A stretch of DNA of 32,171 bases from an uncultured Lachnospiraceae bacterium (GTDB lineage Bacteria; Bacillota; Clostridia; Lachnospirales; Lachnospiraceae): assembly GCA_946549035.1 (NCBI GenBank), contig CAMNQH010000037.1, positions 1 to 32,171 on the forward strand. Reading direction: 5' to 3'. A program made the position numbers and the translations under genes. Positions 18,206-27,267 of this stretch are shown in pieces; the stretch's first letter is position 1; every line of letters starts with the position of its first letter. The notes below the pieces were generated by a model, which was not told the DNA's origin, did no database searches, and was given only the letters and a program-made list of their open reading frames with translations.

Positions 18206-19135
18206 TCAGGGACGGTTCCAGGATTCCTCTATGCCGTCCCCTTTCCATTCATTGACATCTTCTGAGTATCCTTCTACCAGAAGATACTGGTATTCGCTGA
18301 CGGTCTTTTGAGCGTCATAGACATAACGCAGTGGGATCCTCTTTCGGTTTCGTTCTGGAGATCCCGGTTCTGATACAAATACGGTATCGCTTTCTTCATC
18401 GTACATCCAGATATTCACATAGTGGCCCCCGGTGTTCTCCCAATAAGTGTCGTCATTGCTGCTGCATACTAAAATTACTGCAGATTTGGCATAACGCATT
18501 TGTTTTTGGAAGGTCTCATAGGTAGAAGGTTTTCTCAGCAGCACACACTTTATCCCGCAATAGCTGAGTACTTTTCTCATCATGCTCCAGCCGATGGCGC
18601 CGTTTCCCTCAGAAGGCGCGTAATCCGCAATATCTTTGGCCAATTCCAGCATATCCCAGGGAGACACTTCGTAAGGAGACATAGTATCGTAAATATTGGC
18701 CATGCAGCATAAACCGCAGCCGAAATTTCCGAAGTAATTCCTTCGCTGGTTAAAGTAACACCATTCTCCCGACCAGGATATCCCCTCTTCCCAGGAGCGG
18801 GGTCCCTGAAGGAAGCTGTAGACTTCATGCTCCTTAATTCTGGCAGCCTCTATCATAGCTTTGTTTTCCTCTCTGGTAAACACCCGCTGCCAGGATAATT
18901 CCGTTCCGGCATAGAGGGGCCGTCCTGCATACTGGGAAGCAGCTGCAGCCTGACTGGATGCAACGGATTTCCACCACCAGAAAGAGCCCTCGCCAAAGGA
19001 AGCCTGAGGGTTTGTCATGTCTTCTTCTTTATTTTTATTTGTAACTTCCATTGTCTGGGGACCTGTTTTTTCAGAAATATATAAGATAAAGCAAAAAACC
19101 AGCACCCCAGCCAATAAAGATATGAGTTTTTTCAT
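18206..19135 (-). CDS. Secreted or membrane-anchored C39-like cysteine peptidase
   Basis: 309 residues. An N-terminal hydrophobic helix MKKLISLLAGVLVFCFILYI acts as a signal or anchor, followed by a polar stretch. The papain-like C39-type core has the Cys block NYFGNFGCGLCCMANIYDTM (C140 the likely nucleophile) and the His block GGHYVNIWMYDEESDTVFVS (H238), followed by EPGSPERN. The gap of about 95 residues between Cys and His fits the C39-like fold. Such stand-alone secreted C39-like proteins in Firmicutes have mostly unknown substrates. It is not an ABC bacteriocin exporter, because no transporter domain is fused. The ribosome site is weak. The promoter was not resolved. Confidence 0.75.
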   Translation of the reverse strand: MKKLISLLAGVLVFCFILYISEKTGPQTMEVTNKNKEEDMTNPQASFGEGSFWWWKSVASSQAAAASQYAGRPLYAGTELSWQRVFTREENKAMIEAARIKEHEVYSFLQGPRSWEEGISWSGEWCYFNQRRNYFGNFGCGLCCMANIYDTMSPYEVSPWDMLELAKDIADYAPSEGNGAIGWSMMRKVLSYCGIKCVLLRKPSTYETFQKQMRYAKSAVILVCSSNDDTYWENTGGHYVNIWMYDEESDTVFVSEPGSPERNRKRIPLRYVYDAQKTVSEYQYLLVEGYSEDVNEWKGDGIEESWNRP

Positions 19136-19207
19136 TGGTGCCTGTCCTTTTTGTTTTGTCCAATTTTAGCATAAATAAAACAGATTTTCAATGGCAGGTT
19201 TTTGGAG

Positions 19208-19248
19208 AAAAACGAACTCCCAGCCAATAGCGCCGGGAGCCGTTTTTT
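19208..19248 (-). terminator. Terminator of the oxidoreductase pair
   Basis: On the minus strand AACGGCTCCC pairs with GGGAGTTCGTT, with one bulge, followed by TTTTTCTCC. It starts at the stop codon of the aldo/keto reductase gene. Confidence 0.75.
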
Positions 19249-20248
19249 ATTTGCCGCAGATATTTTCAATCTCCGCAAGTTCTTCTTCTGTAAAGGAACA
19301 GTGTTCCACAATGGATACATTGTCCAAAATCTGCTGGGGTCTGGAAGCCCCAATCAGCACGGAGCACACCTTTTGATCCTTCAAAATCCAGGACAGGGCC
19401 ATTTGAGCTAAGGACTGGCCTCTTTTTCCTGCCAACTCGTTCAAACGGCGAATCTGTTCCAGACGCTGCCGGGTCAAAGCATCTGCTTTCAGGAAGCGGT
19501 GATCTCTGGCAATCCTGGAGTCCTCTGGTATCCCATGAAGATACTTATCAGTCAAAAGTCCCTGGGCCAGAGGGCTAAATGCGATGATTCCGATTCCTTC
19601 TTTCTGACAGCCGTCTTTTACTCCGTCTTCTTCTATCGTCCGGTCAAAAATAGAATATCTTCTCTGATTCACAATCAAGGGACAATGAAGCTCTTTCATA
19701 ATCTCGGCCGCTTTCTTTGTATATTCCTGGTTGTAATTAGAAACGCCTGCATACAAGGCTTTTCCGCTTTTCACCGCCTGAGCTAACGCCTCCATCGTCT
19801 CTTCTAAGGGCGTGTCGGGATCCATCCTGTGATGATAATAGATATCTACATATTCCAGGCCCATACGTTTCAGGCTCTGATCCAGGCTGGCTGTCAAGTA
19901 TTTCTTGCTTCCCCAGTTCCCGTAAGGCCCCGGCCACATATCATATCCTGCTTTCGTGGTAATTACAAGCTCATCCCGATAAGGCCCAAAGTCCTCCTTC
20001 AAGATACGTCCTGCATGTTCCTCCGCACTGCCATATCCCGGCCCGTAGTTATTTGCCAAATCGAATTGTGTAATTCCTGCGTCAAAGGCGCAGCGGCACA
20101 TTTCCTTCATAACGTCATAATTGTCCTTGCTTCCAAAATTGTGCCAAAATCCCAAGGAAACAGCCGGAAATTTCAATCCCCACTTTCCTACCCGATGGTA
20201 TGTCATTTTCTCATATCGTCTGTCGTTTGCAACGTATAATTTCGCCAT
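19247..20248 (-). CDS. Aldo/keto reductase, YghZ/Gpr type
   Basis: 333 residues closely resembling E. coli YghZ (L-glyceraldehyde 3-phosphate/methylglyoxal reductase) in FWHNFGS, ITQFDLANNYGPGYGSAEEH, ITTKAGYDMWPGPYG and LAQGLLTDKYLHGIP. The catalytic tetrad can be read as D63, Y68, K99 and H140. NAD(P)H binds near the C-terminus at SVLIGASRPQQILDN. The start is kept at MAKLYVANDRRYEKM because it aligns with the YghZ N-terminus and AAAGGAGAG precedes it. It follows the Gfo/Idh/MocA gene by 29 bases and probably shares its transcript. Likely roles are detoxification of small aldehydes or sugar-derivative reduction; the physiological substrate is not shown. Confidence 0.88.
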   Translation of the reverse strand: MAKLYVANDRRYEKMTYHRVGKWGLKFPAVSLGFWHNFGSKDNYDVMKEMCRCAFDAGITQFDLANNYGPGYGSAEEHAGRILKEDFGPYRDELVITTKAGYDMWPGPYGNWGSKKYLTASLDQSLKRMGLEYVDIYYHHRMDPDTPLEETMEALAQAVKSGKALYAGVSNYNQEYTKKAAEIMKELHCPLIVNQRRYSIFDRTIEEDGVKDGCQKEGIGIIAFSPLAQGLLTDKYLHGIPEDSRIARDHRFLKADALTRQRLEQIRRLNELAGKRGQSLAQMALSWILKDQKVCSVLIGASRPQQILDNVSIVEHCSFTEEELAEIENICGK

Positions 20249-20277
20249 ATTCTCTCCTTTTATTGTGACCTGCCTAC

Positions 20278-21363
20278 CTATTTTGCCCAGCTTTGTGTCG
20301 TTGTGGTGAATGGGCGTCCTTGCCGGATGGATTCATCCAGCGTTAGATGAAGGTAGGTATCCTGCAGCGCCTCTTCTAAGGGATAGATTTCCTCCCCTCC
20401 GGCTGCATACCGGGCCATTCCGTCCAAAATCCCTGCCATGGCAATTTCATCATCGTTCAAACGAACGTCTTCTCTCCAATAGGGGTTTTCATACAACTGC
20501 CTGTCATGAAGCGTCAGGCCGCGCAATCCACAGCCTTCCAGGTTCTCGTACTGTCCCAGCTCGTCCCGGACAATTTTTCCAAGAACCGGAAGATGATGTT
20601 CTCCTAAAAAAGCCACGTCTTTGTCATAGATCTCCCCTGCTTCTCCCCGGACATATATATGCCTGGTTCTGAAATAGTTAAAATACTGCTCATCCGAAAA
20701 ATCATAGAAACCAACTTTCCCGCTCTCAAATACAAGTTCCGCCCGCTTTCTGTGGTCGTCTACCATATGGTCGCTTCTTGCTGCACACATTCCTTCTCGT
20801 CCGCAATGATATTGTACCGGAAAATAGTATTCTCTGGCGTCTATAGTACAGTTTTCAAATCCTACGCCTAGGGTTTTTCGCATAATGCTCATAGCATGGT
20901 AATCGTGAAGCGTTCCCATGCCCATATTGCTGATACTTCCCAGAACCCCTTTTTGAATCAGATTTAAAACTGCCTGATAATAAGGACGCAGAAAGCATTG
21001 TTCTGTTACCTGAATTTTTCCTTGGTATCTTTCTTTCAACTCATAACACTGGTTTAACTCTGTAACCCCATTGCCCGGCGGAGTCTCGGACAGAACAGGA
21101 ATTCCCTTTTTCATAAGTTCCGTTATGTAATACAAGACGGCTTCCTTTGGCACCAGAACCATAACGAAATCATGGTCACGCTCCATAAATTTTTCCAAAT
21201 CCTGGTCTACTTTGCCCGGGAATTCTCGTTCCATCTGCTCTGCCCGCTGGGGAGAATGTACCAGCACCCCTGAAACCTCCATGCGGCGCCGGAATTCTTC
21301 CACCACTCTCATATAGCCGTGGGCCCGCCATCCCACGCCGATAAAACCGATTTTTACTTTCAT
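20278..21363 (-). CDS. Gfo/Idh/MocA-family oxidoreductase
   Basis: 361 residues with an N-terminal Rossmann domain (KIGFIGVGWRAHGYMRVVEE, then ALVLVPKEA-like strand VMVLVPKEAVLYYITELMKK) and the family motif at SETPPGNGV, where many members have EKP. The C-terminal alpha/beta domain contains a His-rich stretch, LHDYHAMSIM. Members are NAD(P)-dependent dehydrogenases of sugars, inositols or sugar nucleotides; the exact substrate cannot be read here. AAGGAG precedes the ATG. It leads a two-gene unit with the YghZ-type reductase, which hints at metabolism of a minor sugar or sugar acid. Confidence 0.85.
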   Translation of the reverse strand: MKVKIGFIGVGWRAHGYMRVVEEFRRRMEVSGVLVHSPQRAEQMEREFPGKVDQDLEKFMERDHDFVMVLVPKEAVLYYITELMKKGIPVLSETPPGNGVTELNQCYELKERYQGKIQVTEQCFLRPYYQAVLNLIQKGVLGSISNMGMGTLHDYHAMSIMRKTLGVGFENCTIDAREYYFPVQYHCGREGMCAARSDHMVDDHRKRAELVFESGKVGFYDFSDEQYFNYFRTRHIYVRGEAGEIYDKDVAFLGEHHLPVLGKIVRDELGQYENLEGCGLRGLTLHDRQLYENPYWREDVRLNDDEIAMAGILDGMARYAAGGEEIYPLEEALQDTYLHLTLDESIRQGRPFTTTTQSWAK

Positions 21364-21507
21364 TCCTGTGCTCCTTATTACAGATATCCGCCCTTTCGGC
21401 TTTTCTTATACTTCTGAACTAAGGATAACACAGGATACTATGAAATATCGTTACAAAATACCTGCATTTTGTTCAATATTCGAATCCGGATAAAGCTTCC
21501 GTTCCTG

Positions 21508-24500
21508 TTATTCCCCGGTCTTTGGACTCTTTAACTTACTGGAAACGGTGCTGGAAGGTTTTGTTTCGCCAGAACCCGGCTCAACTTTCGGGACAGTATC
21601 TCCGGGTTCATCCTCTCGTGTATCTTCGGTGTTGTCATTATCACCGATTTTCTCATCGTCTTCTTTATCCTCTTGATCAAAGTCGTTGTCCTCTTCATCC
21701 CCTTGATTATCATCCGTTTTCTCTGGTTTATCCGTCGTTTCTTCTTCAGTTTCATCCGTTGTATCTTCAGTTTTGTCATCTGGATCTTCATCCGGAGCTT
21801 CTCCTTTGGCAATGACAACAACATAATCGGATGCATGGGAGAAGGAGAGACTTACCGTTCCGTCCGCCCCAATTTGTCCGGCAGTCCTAAATATCAGCTT
21901 TCCGGAGCTATCATAATAATACAGATTTCCGGTACTTCCACTGTGCTCTCCCCCAAGGTTTAACGTCAGATCCGCCCGGAATCCAAATTCTCCATTGTGA
22001 GTTAAGGAAAGCTGGGTAGCCGGCTGTCCTTCTGCAATGGACTCCACAAGGCCTGAGGGCACCGTATTTGTCCCGATGGTTACTTCAAGGTCAATATCTT
22101 TCAGATCCGTTGCGTTTACGTCTGTTCCGGCAATGGACCAGCTGTATGCGCCCATATTAAGAACAACATCTACCGACTTTCCTTTCATGGCTTCTAATAC
22201 TTCCTTTGGAACTACGGTAGCTTTTTTCATATCAATCACAATGGAATCTCCTGGTCCCGCTTGTTCAATCTGTTCTTTGATCTTTTCGATTTCACTATCA
22301 GGAAGCCTCTCTCCCGTGATGTCTTCTTTTGTTCCGTCCCAAAGTACTGCGCTTGCCGCAAGAAACTCTCTGTCTTCCGTAATGATCACTGACTGTCCCA
22401 TTTCAAAGCCTTCCCAGATAATATCCTTGTAGGTTTCATTTTCTGTTGGAAGAGTGAAGGACGCATTCCTGTCCACAACTAGATATTGGCAGGTTTCATC
22501 CGGATATTTCAAGACTACTACGCAGTTGTGATAATATGCCTGGAAATGGATTTTTTTATACTTTTCCTGATTGACGTCTACGACGCTTTTCCACTCGGAA
22601 AGTCTCATGCCTGCCAGGTGCTCCACATTCTTAAATGCTCCTGTGGCCTCCCCCTGGATCTGGGCGTCTGAAAGATTTTCACCGTTGAGAATCATCATCT
22701 TAGTACCGTTTGCTATCTTCCCGTCTTCTCCCCTGTATATATAAGACACATCCAATGTCGTTTTCCCCTGGTAAAGAGCTACCACATCATAACTTACCAT
22801 TTCTTTGGACATCACTTCATTTTCATCAGCGCCAATTAAGGCCCATCCTGTTCCCTGCATCCCCAGAACATCTTCTGGCTTTTCCAGCTTTGCCAAGGCT
22901 TCTCCCACTGTTGTACCTTCGAAACAGGACTGGCTGATCACTTTGGAAGCTTCTTTACCATCCTGGCCCATATACCGTGCATTCCAGGTTGCCTGGCATG
23001 TCTTGTAATCTGCTTCCACAGAAATCCGTGCAACATCTCCTACCTTGGTATTTTTATTGTGAGAATCGTTGCTGTAGCTTAGGCGCAGTTCAGCAAAATC
23101 TTCAGATACCGCATCCTCCGGCATTTTCAGCGCGTTAAGTACGTCTTGGTAGGTTGCGTCCCGTTCTACGAACTGGGGAATCATCACCGTCTTTTTCCCA
23201 TCGTTTTTCGACATATAAGTAAGGCTCACATTTGCGCATCCTTTATCATAACTGGCATAAAGATAGCAATACATTTTATCTGTACTGTAAAACGGCAGCT
23301 TTGTATCTTCTTTCACTTCGGAGCCTGAACCACTGTATCTCCAAACCGTAGTAACACCCTGGATTGGCTGTGGAAATACGCCCAACTCCTTTAAGGAGGC
23401 TCGCTTCCCTACGTTTTCTAACGTCTTATAGGTGTAGCCCAAAGCATAGCTTCCATCTTCCTGCTGCGAAAACCCGTAAAATGTAAATTCCACGTCTTTT
23501 ACATCTTCCCGATAAGTATTTCCTGATTTTACCCTAAAATACCAGGGATATGTATAGCTCCAGCCAGACAGTTCATCCGTCATATGGGGCCAATACCCCA
23601 TCTGGTCTTTCAGATCAATATCTGTAAGAGCCCATTCACAAGGATACGTGTCCTCCGTAATTTGAAGAGCTCCTGTGTATTCCTTTGTACTTGGATTGTA
23701 GGTTACATCCACGCACATGGACGCGGATACATATGCCGCCTGAGGTTGAAAATACAACGTTCCTGAGGAGGAAGGATTTTTCTCTTTTACTTTGATTCTA
23801 ATATTAACAATATCTCCAGGCCTCACCCATTGCTCGTTTTTGTCCAGGGTAATGCTCTCAATCTCCGGCCCGTCCACATCATAATCATCCGGTGCAACGG
23901 TATAATGCCACGGACCTCCTAAATCTGTTTCTTCATAATCAGACAGATATGTGACATTATCATTTTTGTCATAGAGATGCATATAGGTAAGATTCCATTG
24001 ACCTGGACAGGTAGATTCTGTAATTTTAATCTCTCCAATATATGCCCGGGCAGACGCATTATATCGTAGTGTAACCCCTTCACTATACATATACGGCGCA
24101 TTACTTTGCGGTTCAAATCGTGCGTATGCCTGATCATTAGAAGGATTCTCTTCTTCCACTTCCACCTTTACAGTAACCGTAGCTCCTGCTCTTAAGGCTT
24201 TGTCATTGTTCTCCAGACTGATGCTTTTTATGACAGGCTTATCATCATCGTATCCTTCTGGGGCTACAATATAATATCGCGAAGCCTGTGTTCCATCCTC
24301 TTGAAAATCCCTCAAATAAGCATAATTACTAAACGTATCCTTAATAGACAAATAAGAGATCTCCCATTTTCCAGGATGTGTCTGTGATGTAACCTGAATG
24401 CTTCCTGTATATTCCTGGGCGCTTTCATCGTATCTTAAAGTAACGGTCTCTTGCCCTGAGGCGCCTTCTTCCCTCAGGTTAAAGTCAATTCTCCCCCAAT

Positions 24501-25986
24501 CATAAATATGTTCCTCTTTTACTTTTACCTTAATATCAACGGTTTCCCCCGCCTGCACGGTGCGTCCGTTCTCTCCAATGTCAATGCTCTCAATTATCGG
24601 TTTCTCTTCATCATACTCCTGGGCTACCGTAAACTTTAAGTCGGCGTCCGGCGCAATTTCCTTTATGGAAAAACAGAAATAATTCCCGGCCTTTGACCAT
24701 ACTTGGATCTCGGTTAACTCCCATTCCGCAGGATAAGTTTTTTCACCTATGTTAAAAGTGCCTGATATCGTTCCTGATTCTGCATCATACTCGGCGTTAA
24801 ATCTTTTCCATTCACGATATCCGCCTGGAAAATCAACACGCATATCCGCCGAACTTATTTCTTCTCCATCACATTGAACATCAGCCGTAAAAGTAACGCT
24901 GTCCCCTGCCTTCAGCGTTCCGTCTTCATTACTGGAATTCTTTTTCAATTGAATGCCAGATAAGGTCACTGTTCCTCTTGTTACCTTGTTTTCTATTGTA
25001 AATTGGTATAAATACTCTCCATGATCTCCATACACATTCCCATCTACATAATTGTTTTTCAAATCTTCTACGCGAATGCTATCCACTCTGTATTGTCCAA
25101 AAGAAAGCTCATCACAGGAAAGTACTGCCGTATATAAATTTTCTTCGCTGCCTTTTACAAAATGCAAGGTTTTTAAATCATGATTACCATATAGCTTAAC
25201 CGAAATTGATTTGATATCACTGTCTGCATCATAAACATACATATTGAAATGAACCGTATCTTCCTTTGTCAATACCTGGCCATTTTCCACAAATTCAAAA
25301 CCCTCAATCACCGGTTGGTTAATATCATAGGAGCCTTCCATGGACAGGGGGTTCTCACTTTCCCCCTCCTGGGGTTTCACCATCTTCTGTTTTTCTCTAT
25401 CGGATGTTTCCGTCTCTCCTCCTGACGGTTCCCCTGCCGGCGTTATGTCTGCTTGGGGCTGTTCTTCTGCTGCTTCCGCTGGAGGTTGTTTTTCTTCTTC
25501 TGTAGTTTGTTTTTCTTCTTCTATAGGCTGTTTACTTTCTTCCTCTTGTGTCTCAGATGTTGTTTCTTCTTCTGTTTTTTCCTTTTCTTCCCACAGCTGC
25601 CGGTTCTCTTCTTCTGCTTCGGATTCCTCTTTTGCTTCTGCCGTCTCCTCTTCTTTCGGCTGCTGGTTCTCTTCCTCTGATGTCAAGATTTCGTTCTCTT
25701 TGTCTTTCTCTTCCTCGATCTCTTCTTTTGACGGCTGCTTCTCTTCTTTCTGTGTCTCAGATGTTGTTTCTTCTTCCGGTTCTTCTTTTTCTTCCGGCGA
25801 TTGCTTGTCCTCTTCCGGTTCTTCTTTTGACGGCTGCTTCTCTTCCTCTGACGGCTGCTCTTGATTTACATCCTCATATCCGCCGCCGTTGCTTTCCGCC
25901 GCCACGCTCTGCACCGGAAACACGGCCGCCATAGTCATGGATACCGACAGCATAATTCCTAACAATTTTTTGCTCCATTTTTTCAT
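21508..25986 (-). CDS. Very large secreted surface protein with acidic stalk, five beta repeats and terminal SPKTGE motif
   Basis: About 1,492 residues. The order is: signal peptide (KKWSKKLLGIMLSVSMTMAA, then VFPVQSVAA), a Glu/Lys/Gln/Pro low-complexity stalk (about 39-215), five related domains of about 115 residues (roughly 222-336, 337-458, 462-577, 583-700, 706-822), a mixed region to about 1385 that includes SFSHASDYVVVIA, and an Asp/Glu/Thr-rich C-terminal stalk. The repeats share AGxTVxIKVKV...YTGxIxIT...PGxWxLTxIxLxD. The protein ends SPKTGE followed at once by the stop, so it has no hydrophobic helix or basic tail. AGGAGG lies 8 bases before the ATG at 25986; a TTG one codon earlier is less likely. 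A class B sortase lies upstream. Adhesion is an inference. Confidence 0.85.
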   Translation of the reverse strand: MKKWSKKLLGIMLSVSMTMAAVFPVQSVAAESNGGGYEDVNQEQPSEEEKQPSKEEPEEDKQSPEEKEEPEEETTSETQKEEKQPSKEEIEEEKDKENEILTSEEENQQPKEEETAEAKEESEAEEENRQLWEEKEKTEEETTSETQEEESKQPIEEEKQTTEEEKQPPAEAAEEQPQADITPAGEPSGGETETSDREKQKMVKPQEGESENPLSMEGSYDINQPVIEGFEFVENGQVLTKEDTVHFNMYVYDADSDIKSISVKLYGNHDLKTLHFVKGSEENLYTAVLSCDELSFGQYRVDSIRVEDLKNNYVDGNVYGDHGEYLYQFTIENKVTRGTVTLSGIQLKKNSSNEDGTLKAGDSVTFTADVQCDGEEISSADMRVDFPGGYREWKRFNAEYDAESGTISGTFNIGEKTYPAEWELTEIQVWSKAGNYFCFSIKEIAPDADLKFTVAQEYDEEKPIIESIDIGENGRTVQAGETVDIKVKVKEEHIYDWGRIDFNLREEGASGQETVTLRYDESAQEYTGSIQVTSQTHPGKWEISYLSIKDTFSNYAYLRDFQEDGTQASRYYIVAPEGYDDDKPVIKSISLENNDKALRAGATVTVKVEVEEENPSNDQAYARFEPQSNAPYMYSEGVTLRYNASARAYIGEIKITESTCPGQWNLTYMHLYDKNDNVTYLSDYEETDLGGPWHYTVAPDDYDVDGPEIESITLDKNEQWVRPGDIVNIRIKVKEKNPSSSGTLYFQPQAAYVSASMCVDVTYNPSTKEYTGALQITEDTYPCEWALTDIDLKDQMGYWPHMTDELSGWSYTYPWYFRVKSGNTYREDVKDVEFTFYGFSQQEDGSYALGYTYKTLENVGKRASLKELGVFPQPIQGVTTVWRYSGSGSEVKEDTKLPFYSTDKMYCYLYASYDKGCANVSLTYMSKNDGKKTVMIPQFVERDATYQDVLNALKMPEDAVSEDFAELRLSYSNDSHNKNTKVGDVARISVEADYKTCQATWNARYMGQDGKEASKVISQSCFEGTTVGEALAKLEKPEDVLGMQGTGWALIGADENEVMSKEMVSYDVVALYQGKTTLDVSYIYRGEDGKIANGTKMMILNGENLSDAQIQGEATGAFKNVEHLAGMRLSEWKSVVDVNQEKYKKIHFQAYYHNCVVVLKYPDETCQYLVVDRNASFTLPTENETYKDIIWEGFEMGQSVIITEDREFLAASAVLWDGTKEDITGERLPDSEIEKIKEQIEQAGPGDSIVIDMKKATVVPKEVLEAMKGKSVDVVLNMGAYSWSIAGTDVNATDLKDIDLEVTIGTNTVPSGLVESIAEGQPATQLSLTHNGEFGFRADLTLNLGGEHSGSTGNLYYYDSSGKLIFRTAGQIGADGTVSLSFSHASDYVVVIAKGEAPDEDPDDKTEDTTDETEEETTDKPEKTDDNQGDEEDNDFDQEDKEDDEKIGDNDNTEDTREDEPGDTVPKVEPGSGETKPSSTVSSKLKSPKTGE
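23524..25326 (-). repeat. Five tandem ~115-residue beta-sandwich-like repeats within the surface protein
   Basis: The units begin QPVIEGFEF, VTLSGIQL, KPIIESIDI, KPVIKSISL and GPEIESITL. The last four share T(Y/H/C)P(G/A/C)xW at matching places, then an I-x-L-x-D or similar strand. Units three to five are more alike than one and two, suggesting a later duplication. The fold is inferred (Ig-like). Confidence 0.7.
25345..25875 (-). repeat. Low-complexity acidic stalk with internal direct repeats
   Basis: Residues about 39-215 of the surface protein are dominated by E, K, Q, P, T and S. A 26-base stretch starting tgtgtctcagatgttg is duplicated exactly at 25547-25572 and 25751-25776, 204 bases (68 codons) apart, and shorter motifs coding QPSxEE recur. 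This is coding sequence, not an independent element. Confidence 0.8.
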
Positions 25987-25989
25987 CAA

Positions 25990-26293
25990 TTATACCTCCT
26001 CATACAAACGTATCCCTCGAAACCCTTCTGAACAAAATATTGTTTCCATATCTGACCTATTCTCCTCCTTTCTGCCAAAAATGACATAATTTTCCTTCTA
26101 TATATAAAACTAACTATACATATTTCCAAGGAAAACGGAAGGAGTTTTTCGGAATTTTTTCATTTTATTCTTTATTCCGGCAACACTTCTGATAATTTTG
26201 TATTTCAAAGAAATTTAACATAAAATGAGCATTTGTTAAGAACCCTATCAGAAAGAATCCTTCTGACCGTCATTCTTATATCACATCTTGTGG
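25990..26293. promoter_or_regulatory. Intergenic region upstream of the surface protein
   Basis: About 300 bases between the sortase and surface-protein genes, AT-rich. It contains one good leftward promoter (entered separately), a leader of about 110 bases, and a short inverted repeat TCAGAA/TTCTGA at 26248-26266 without a T-run. No coding sequence was seen. Confidence 0.5.
26101..26129 (-). promoter_or_regulatory. Promoter of the surface protein gene
   Basis: On the minus strand, TTGGAA (26124-26129) and TATATA (26101-26106) are separated by exactly 17 bases. The gene therefore has its own promoter and a leader of about 110 bases, independent of the sortase gene. Confidence 0.55.
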
Positions 26294-27061
26294 TTATTTC
26301 GTCTCTTCCTGGTCTATCATCACTGCTTCCACCAAGAGCCGGACGGTATCCCGGCCGCTATAACAAGTAGAAAGGGTAAGAATTTTGCCTTCTTTGGAAA
26401 CCAGGGTATCCTCCCGGAAGTTTCCTTTGCAATTTCCCACATCATCAAGATATCTCTCCACCTCAGAAGCCTTGGAAAAATCATACACATAAGGCAACAA
26501 ATCGTCTGAAAATTCTACCGCCGCAAATATTTCATAGGTAAATGTATTGTTTGGCGTATACACGATGATCCGGCGGTTTTTCTCAAAGAACTCTTCGTCC
26601 TCGAAATTGTGAAGACTGCTGAACATGCCTCCGTTTTTCAAATTATGTCCATATAAAACAGTGACAGAATCCATAAAATCCTTTTGATTCACCCCTTGAG
26701 AATAGATTGCGCCGGGCAGCCCTTCTGCGAGATCCACCGTATGGTTAAGGTAGTAATTGTCATAGGGATCCTCCGAATCCGTTTTTTGTAACACAGGATA
26801 ATCAATATCGGTTCCCGGAATCGTAATCCAGGCATAAATATCTGAATTCTGTTCTTTCAGCGCCTGAAAATCAACCCTGACTTTTCCGGAGTCGTCTGTA
26901 AACCTTCCTTCATCTTCTGACGTTTCCTCCAAAGGCTTTGAAGAAACGCCTGTGTTCTGTGGAAAGTGTACTTCTCCTGCCTGAAAGCTTGCCAAGGAAA
27001 CTGCCGCACCCAGGGCGATTGTTATAAGAGCCGGGATTAGTTTCTTCTTTTCGAGCTTCAT
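26294..27061 (-). CDS. Class B sortase
   Basis: 255 residues: an N-terminal membrane anchor (about 9-27), a short polar stem, then the sortase beta barrel. The catalytic residues are H139 (VTVLYGHNLKNGGMF), C233 (LTLSTCYSG) and R241 (DTVRLLVEAVM). The YxxWIxIPGTDIDYPVLQ and YDNYYLNHTVD blocks are typical of class B enzymes, which anchor proteins to peptidoglycan. Class B enzymes of the Clostridioides difficile type recognise (S/P)PxTG, which matches the SPKTG at the end of the neighbouring surface protein, making it the obvious substrate candidate. AGGAGG precedes the ATG. It has its own promoter. Confidence 0.92.
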   Translation of the reverse strand: MKLEKKKLIPALITIALGAAVSLASFQAGEVHFPQNTGVSSKPLEETSEDEGRFTDDSGKVRVDFQALKEQNSDIYAWITIPGTDIDYPVLQKTDSEDPYDNYYLNHTVDLAEGLPGAIYSQGVNQKDFMDSVTVLYGHNLKNGGMFSSLHNFEDEEFFEKNRRIIVYTPNNTFTYEIFAAVEFSDDLLPYVYDFSKASEVERYLDDVGNCKGNFREDTLVSKEGKILTLSTCYSGRDTVRLLVEAVMIDQEETK

Positions 27062-27090
27062 TTCTTTCTCCTCCTGTCCTAGAATGATTT

Positions 27091-27120
27091 ATTATAGCAT
27101 AAAATCCCTATCCGGAACAA
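27091..27120 (-). promoter_or_regulatory. Promoter of the sortase gene
   Basis: On the minus strand, TTGTTC (27115-27120) and a consensus TATAAT (27091-27096) are separated by 18 bases, about 30 bases upstream of the ATG. Confidence 0.5.
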
Positions 27121-27237
27121 TAACGCATCCTTTTATCCTGTCCAAAACGAACTCATACCGATACGCCAAATTGTTCTTAATGTTACCACCAACATAAGAG
27201 TACTTATTTCTACAATTTTCTATATTATTTCCAAAAT

Positions 27238-27266
27238 AAAAAGGACTGAAGTTATTCAATCCTTTT
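27238..27266 (-). terminator. Terminator of the toxin-antitoxin operon
   Basis: On the minus strand AAAAGGATTGAA pairs with TTCAGTCCTTTT with one mismatch and a 4-base loop, ending in TTTTTA. It begins one base after the toxin stop codon. Confidence 0.75.
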
Positions 27267-27267
27267 A

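Noticed and set aside
25340-25864. Long serine-rich open frame on the plus strand opposite the acidic stalk
   Set aside because: It mirrors the Glu-rich coding strand (GAA/GAG read as TTC/CTC and TCT). No ribosome site or independent conservation is visible.
21508-25986. Repeats in the surface protein considered as a CRISPR or intergenic repeat array
   Set aside because: The units are diverged protein domains of about 115 codons in one open frame, not short identical repeats with spacers.
26248-26266. Inverted repeat TCAGAA/TTCTGA after the sortase gene as a terminator
   Set aside because: The stem is six pairs with no T-run, too weak to call.
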